Source: an uncultured Lachnospiraceae bacterium | GTDB lineage: Bacteria > Bacillota > Clostridia > Lachnospirales > Lachnospiraceae | DNA length: 7,120 nucleotides | Assembly: GCA_900553305.1 (NCBI GenBank) | Contig: USDI01000112.1 | Location: 1-7,120, forward strand | Direction: 5' to 3' | Part shown: one piece after another, positions 6,578 through 7,120 of the stretch | Layout of the letters: each line of letters opens with the position of its first letter | Numbering within the stretch: the first letter of the stretch is position 1 | Notes under the pieces: generated by a model | Database searches by the model: none | What the model saw: the letters and a program-made list of their open reading frames with translations, nothing else | What the model was told of the DNA's origin: nothing | Translations under genes and position numbers: made by a program

Positions 6578-6607
6578 ATGATTTCTAGTGCAAAACTATG
6601 ATTTCTA
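6578..6607. repeat. Direct repeat ATGATTTCTA, 20-bp period
   Basis: ATGATTTCTA occurs at 6578-6587 and 6598-6607, start to start 20 bp, close to two helical turns. The first copy is preceded by AAAGGA (6567-6572) and opens a seven-codon frame, MISSAKL, whose TGA (6599-6601) overlaps the ATG of the second copy; that one opens a five-codon frame, MISKG. Either paired protein-binding sites or chance; translation is not claimed. Confidence 0.45.
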
Positions 6608-6627
6608 AAGGCTAATTAAATTAAAAT

Positions 6628-6655
6628 TACTTAAAAATACTTAAGATTAACTTAT
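6628..6655. repeat. Three helically phased TACTTAA-like elements
   Basis: TACTTAA (6628-6634), TACTTAA (6638-6644) and AACTTAT (6649-6655) share the core ACTTA at 10- and 11-bp steps, one helical turn each. In AT-rich DNA this could be a curved segment or a row of protein contacts on one face; chance is possible at this base composition. Confidence 0.4.
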
Positions 6656-6812
6656 GAACAAATACAAATAGCGAAAATTTAAGTTGTCAATAGTAAAATC
6701 CTTGTTAAAAATAGTAGAAATATACTTGCTCTTTCTGTGAAATTTGCTAAAAATGTCATTTTTGCATAAAAAAATCATAAAAAGCATTGCGAAGTTATAA
6801 GAAATGATGTAC

Positions 6813-6818
6813 GATAAT
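6813..6818 (+). promoter_or_regulatory. Possible -10 element of the lacI-family gene
   Basis: GATAAT is 5 of 6 to TATAAT and would place the transcript start near 6825, inside operator-like site 3. No good -35 is found: TTGCGA (6787-6792) is 4 of 6 but 20 bases away. Offered only as the best candidate in this region. Confidence 0.3.
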
Positions 6819-6823
6819 GATAC

Positions 6824-6836
6824 GAAAACGATTAAG
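6824..6836. promoter_or_regulatory. Operator-like site 3, probable autoregulatory site
   Basis: GAAAACGATTAAG differs from site 2 (6478-6490) at one of 13 bases. It is 30 bases before the regulator start codon and overlaps the transcript start expected from the GATAAT at 6813. This suits repression of the regulator by itself. It also resembles a catabolite (cre) site loosely, so CcpA is an alternative binder. Confidence 0.5.
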
Positions 6837-6866
6837 AAATCGATGAGCAGTGAAGGGATTACAGCT

Positions 6867-7120
6867 ATGGTTTCGATGAAGGATATTTCAGCAGCCTGCG
6901 GGGTATCGATAGCAACCGTCAGCAAGGCCCTGAACGATCACAAGGATATAGGAAAAGAAACAAAGGAACATATCAGACAGGTTGCCAAGGAAATGGGATA
7001 TTCCCCAAACTCTGCAGCCAAGGCATTGAAAACAAACTGCACCAGAAATCTTGGAGTTCTCTTTGTGGATGATGCCCACACCGGTCCATCCGTTGAAGTC
7101 GTAGTAGTGTCCCACTCGCT
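6867..7120 (+). CDS. LacI-family transcriptional regulator, 5' part only
   Basis: DNA-binding sugar-responsive regulator, cut by the window end after 84 codons with no stop. The N-terminal helix-turn-helix is textbook: MKDISAACGVSIATVSKALN (residues 4-23) includes the recognition helix beginning at about Thr17. Next come helix 3 (KETKEHIRQVAKEMGY) and the hinge SPNSAAKALKTN, with Leu54 at the minor-groove-inserting position. NLGVLFVDDA (61-70) is the first strand of the sugar-binding domain. GAAGGG (6852-6857) sits nine bases before the ATG at 6867, which gives the family-typical MVSMKDI start; upstream in-frame ATGs at 6804 and 6843 lack such a site. Divergent from the cellobiose phosphorylase gene, so it probably represses that gene in response to cellobiose or a product. 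From residue 74 on (PSVEVVVVSHS) the sequence no longer looks like the family. Confidence 0.9.
   Translation, partial: MVSMKDISAACGVSIATVSKALNDHKDIGKETKEHIRQVAKEMGYSPNSAAKALKTNCTRNLGVLFVDDAHTGPSVEVVVVSHS

Larger units (their letters stand above)
6386..6866. other. 481-bp AT-rich divergent control region between cellobiose phosphorylase and lacI-family gene
   Basis: No credible gene lies here; a minus-strand frame across part of it is a low-complexity AT translation. It contains the phosphorylase promoter and two operator-like sites (6440-6490), a duplicated 10-mer ATGATTTCTA (6578, 6598), three helically spaced ACTTA elements (6629-6654) and a third operator-like site near the regulator start (6824-6836). 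The middle, about 6660-6790, shows only AT-rich sequence with no structure I can name. Confidence 0.8.

Noticed and set aside
6647..6925. Minus-strand frame of 92 codons in the AT-rich spacer and the LacI start
   Set aside because: It overlaps the LacI helix-turn-helix coding region; its translation is Ile/Phe/Leu-rich low complexity, and it has no ribosome binding site worth noting.

Overview
The window looks like a piece of a low-to-mid GC Gram-positive chromosome, most probably a gut or rumen clostridium of the Lachnospiraceae type. This is inferred from the protein style: a cellobiose phosphorylase very close to the clostridial 811-residue form, MscL with an added zinc ribbon, a firmicute-style pyridoxamine kinase and a LacI regulator beginning MVSMKDI. 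Strong purine-rich ribosome binding sites and AT-rich spacers fit as well. No species can be named from the sequence alone.

Layout. 13-2007 (+): a GH31 alpha-glycosidase, probably the last gene of an operon that begins outside the window. 2008-2368: a 361-bp spacer with a degenerate 12-15 bp T-run/A-run repeat array, a perfect 15-bp hairpin and a good promoter for the next gene. 2369-2785 (+): mscL, a mechanosensitive channel with a C-terminal CxxC-CxxC ribbon. 2971-3834 (+): a pyridoxal/pyridoxamine kinase. 3856-3886: a strong hairpin shared by the converging kinase and phosphorylase genes. 3950-6385 (-): cellobiose phosphorylase (GH94). 6386-6866: a 481-bp AT-rich divergent control region. 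6867-7120 (+): the first 84 codons of a LacI-family regulator, cut by the window edge.

How the genes work together. The phosphorylase and the divergent LacI gene look like a self-contained cellobiose switch. A 13-bp motif centred on AACG occurs twice over the phosphorylase promoter and once, with 12 of 13 bases identical to the better site, just before the regulator gene. This is the arrangement expected of a repressor controlling both its target and itself. The GH31 enzyme may feed the same plant-glucan catabolism (for example alpha-xylosyl removal from xyloglucan fragments), but two unrelated housekeeping-type genes separate them, so that link is weak. I see no mobile element, CRISPR array, tRNA or rRNA, and no clearly novel multi-gene system. 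The items most worth a second look are the operator set, the T/A-run array, and the last ~35 bases, where the LacI reading frame stops resembling its family.
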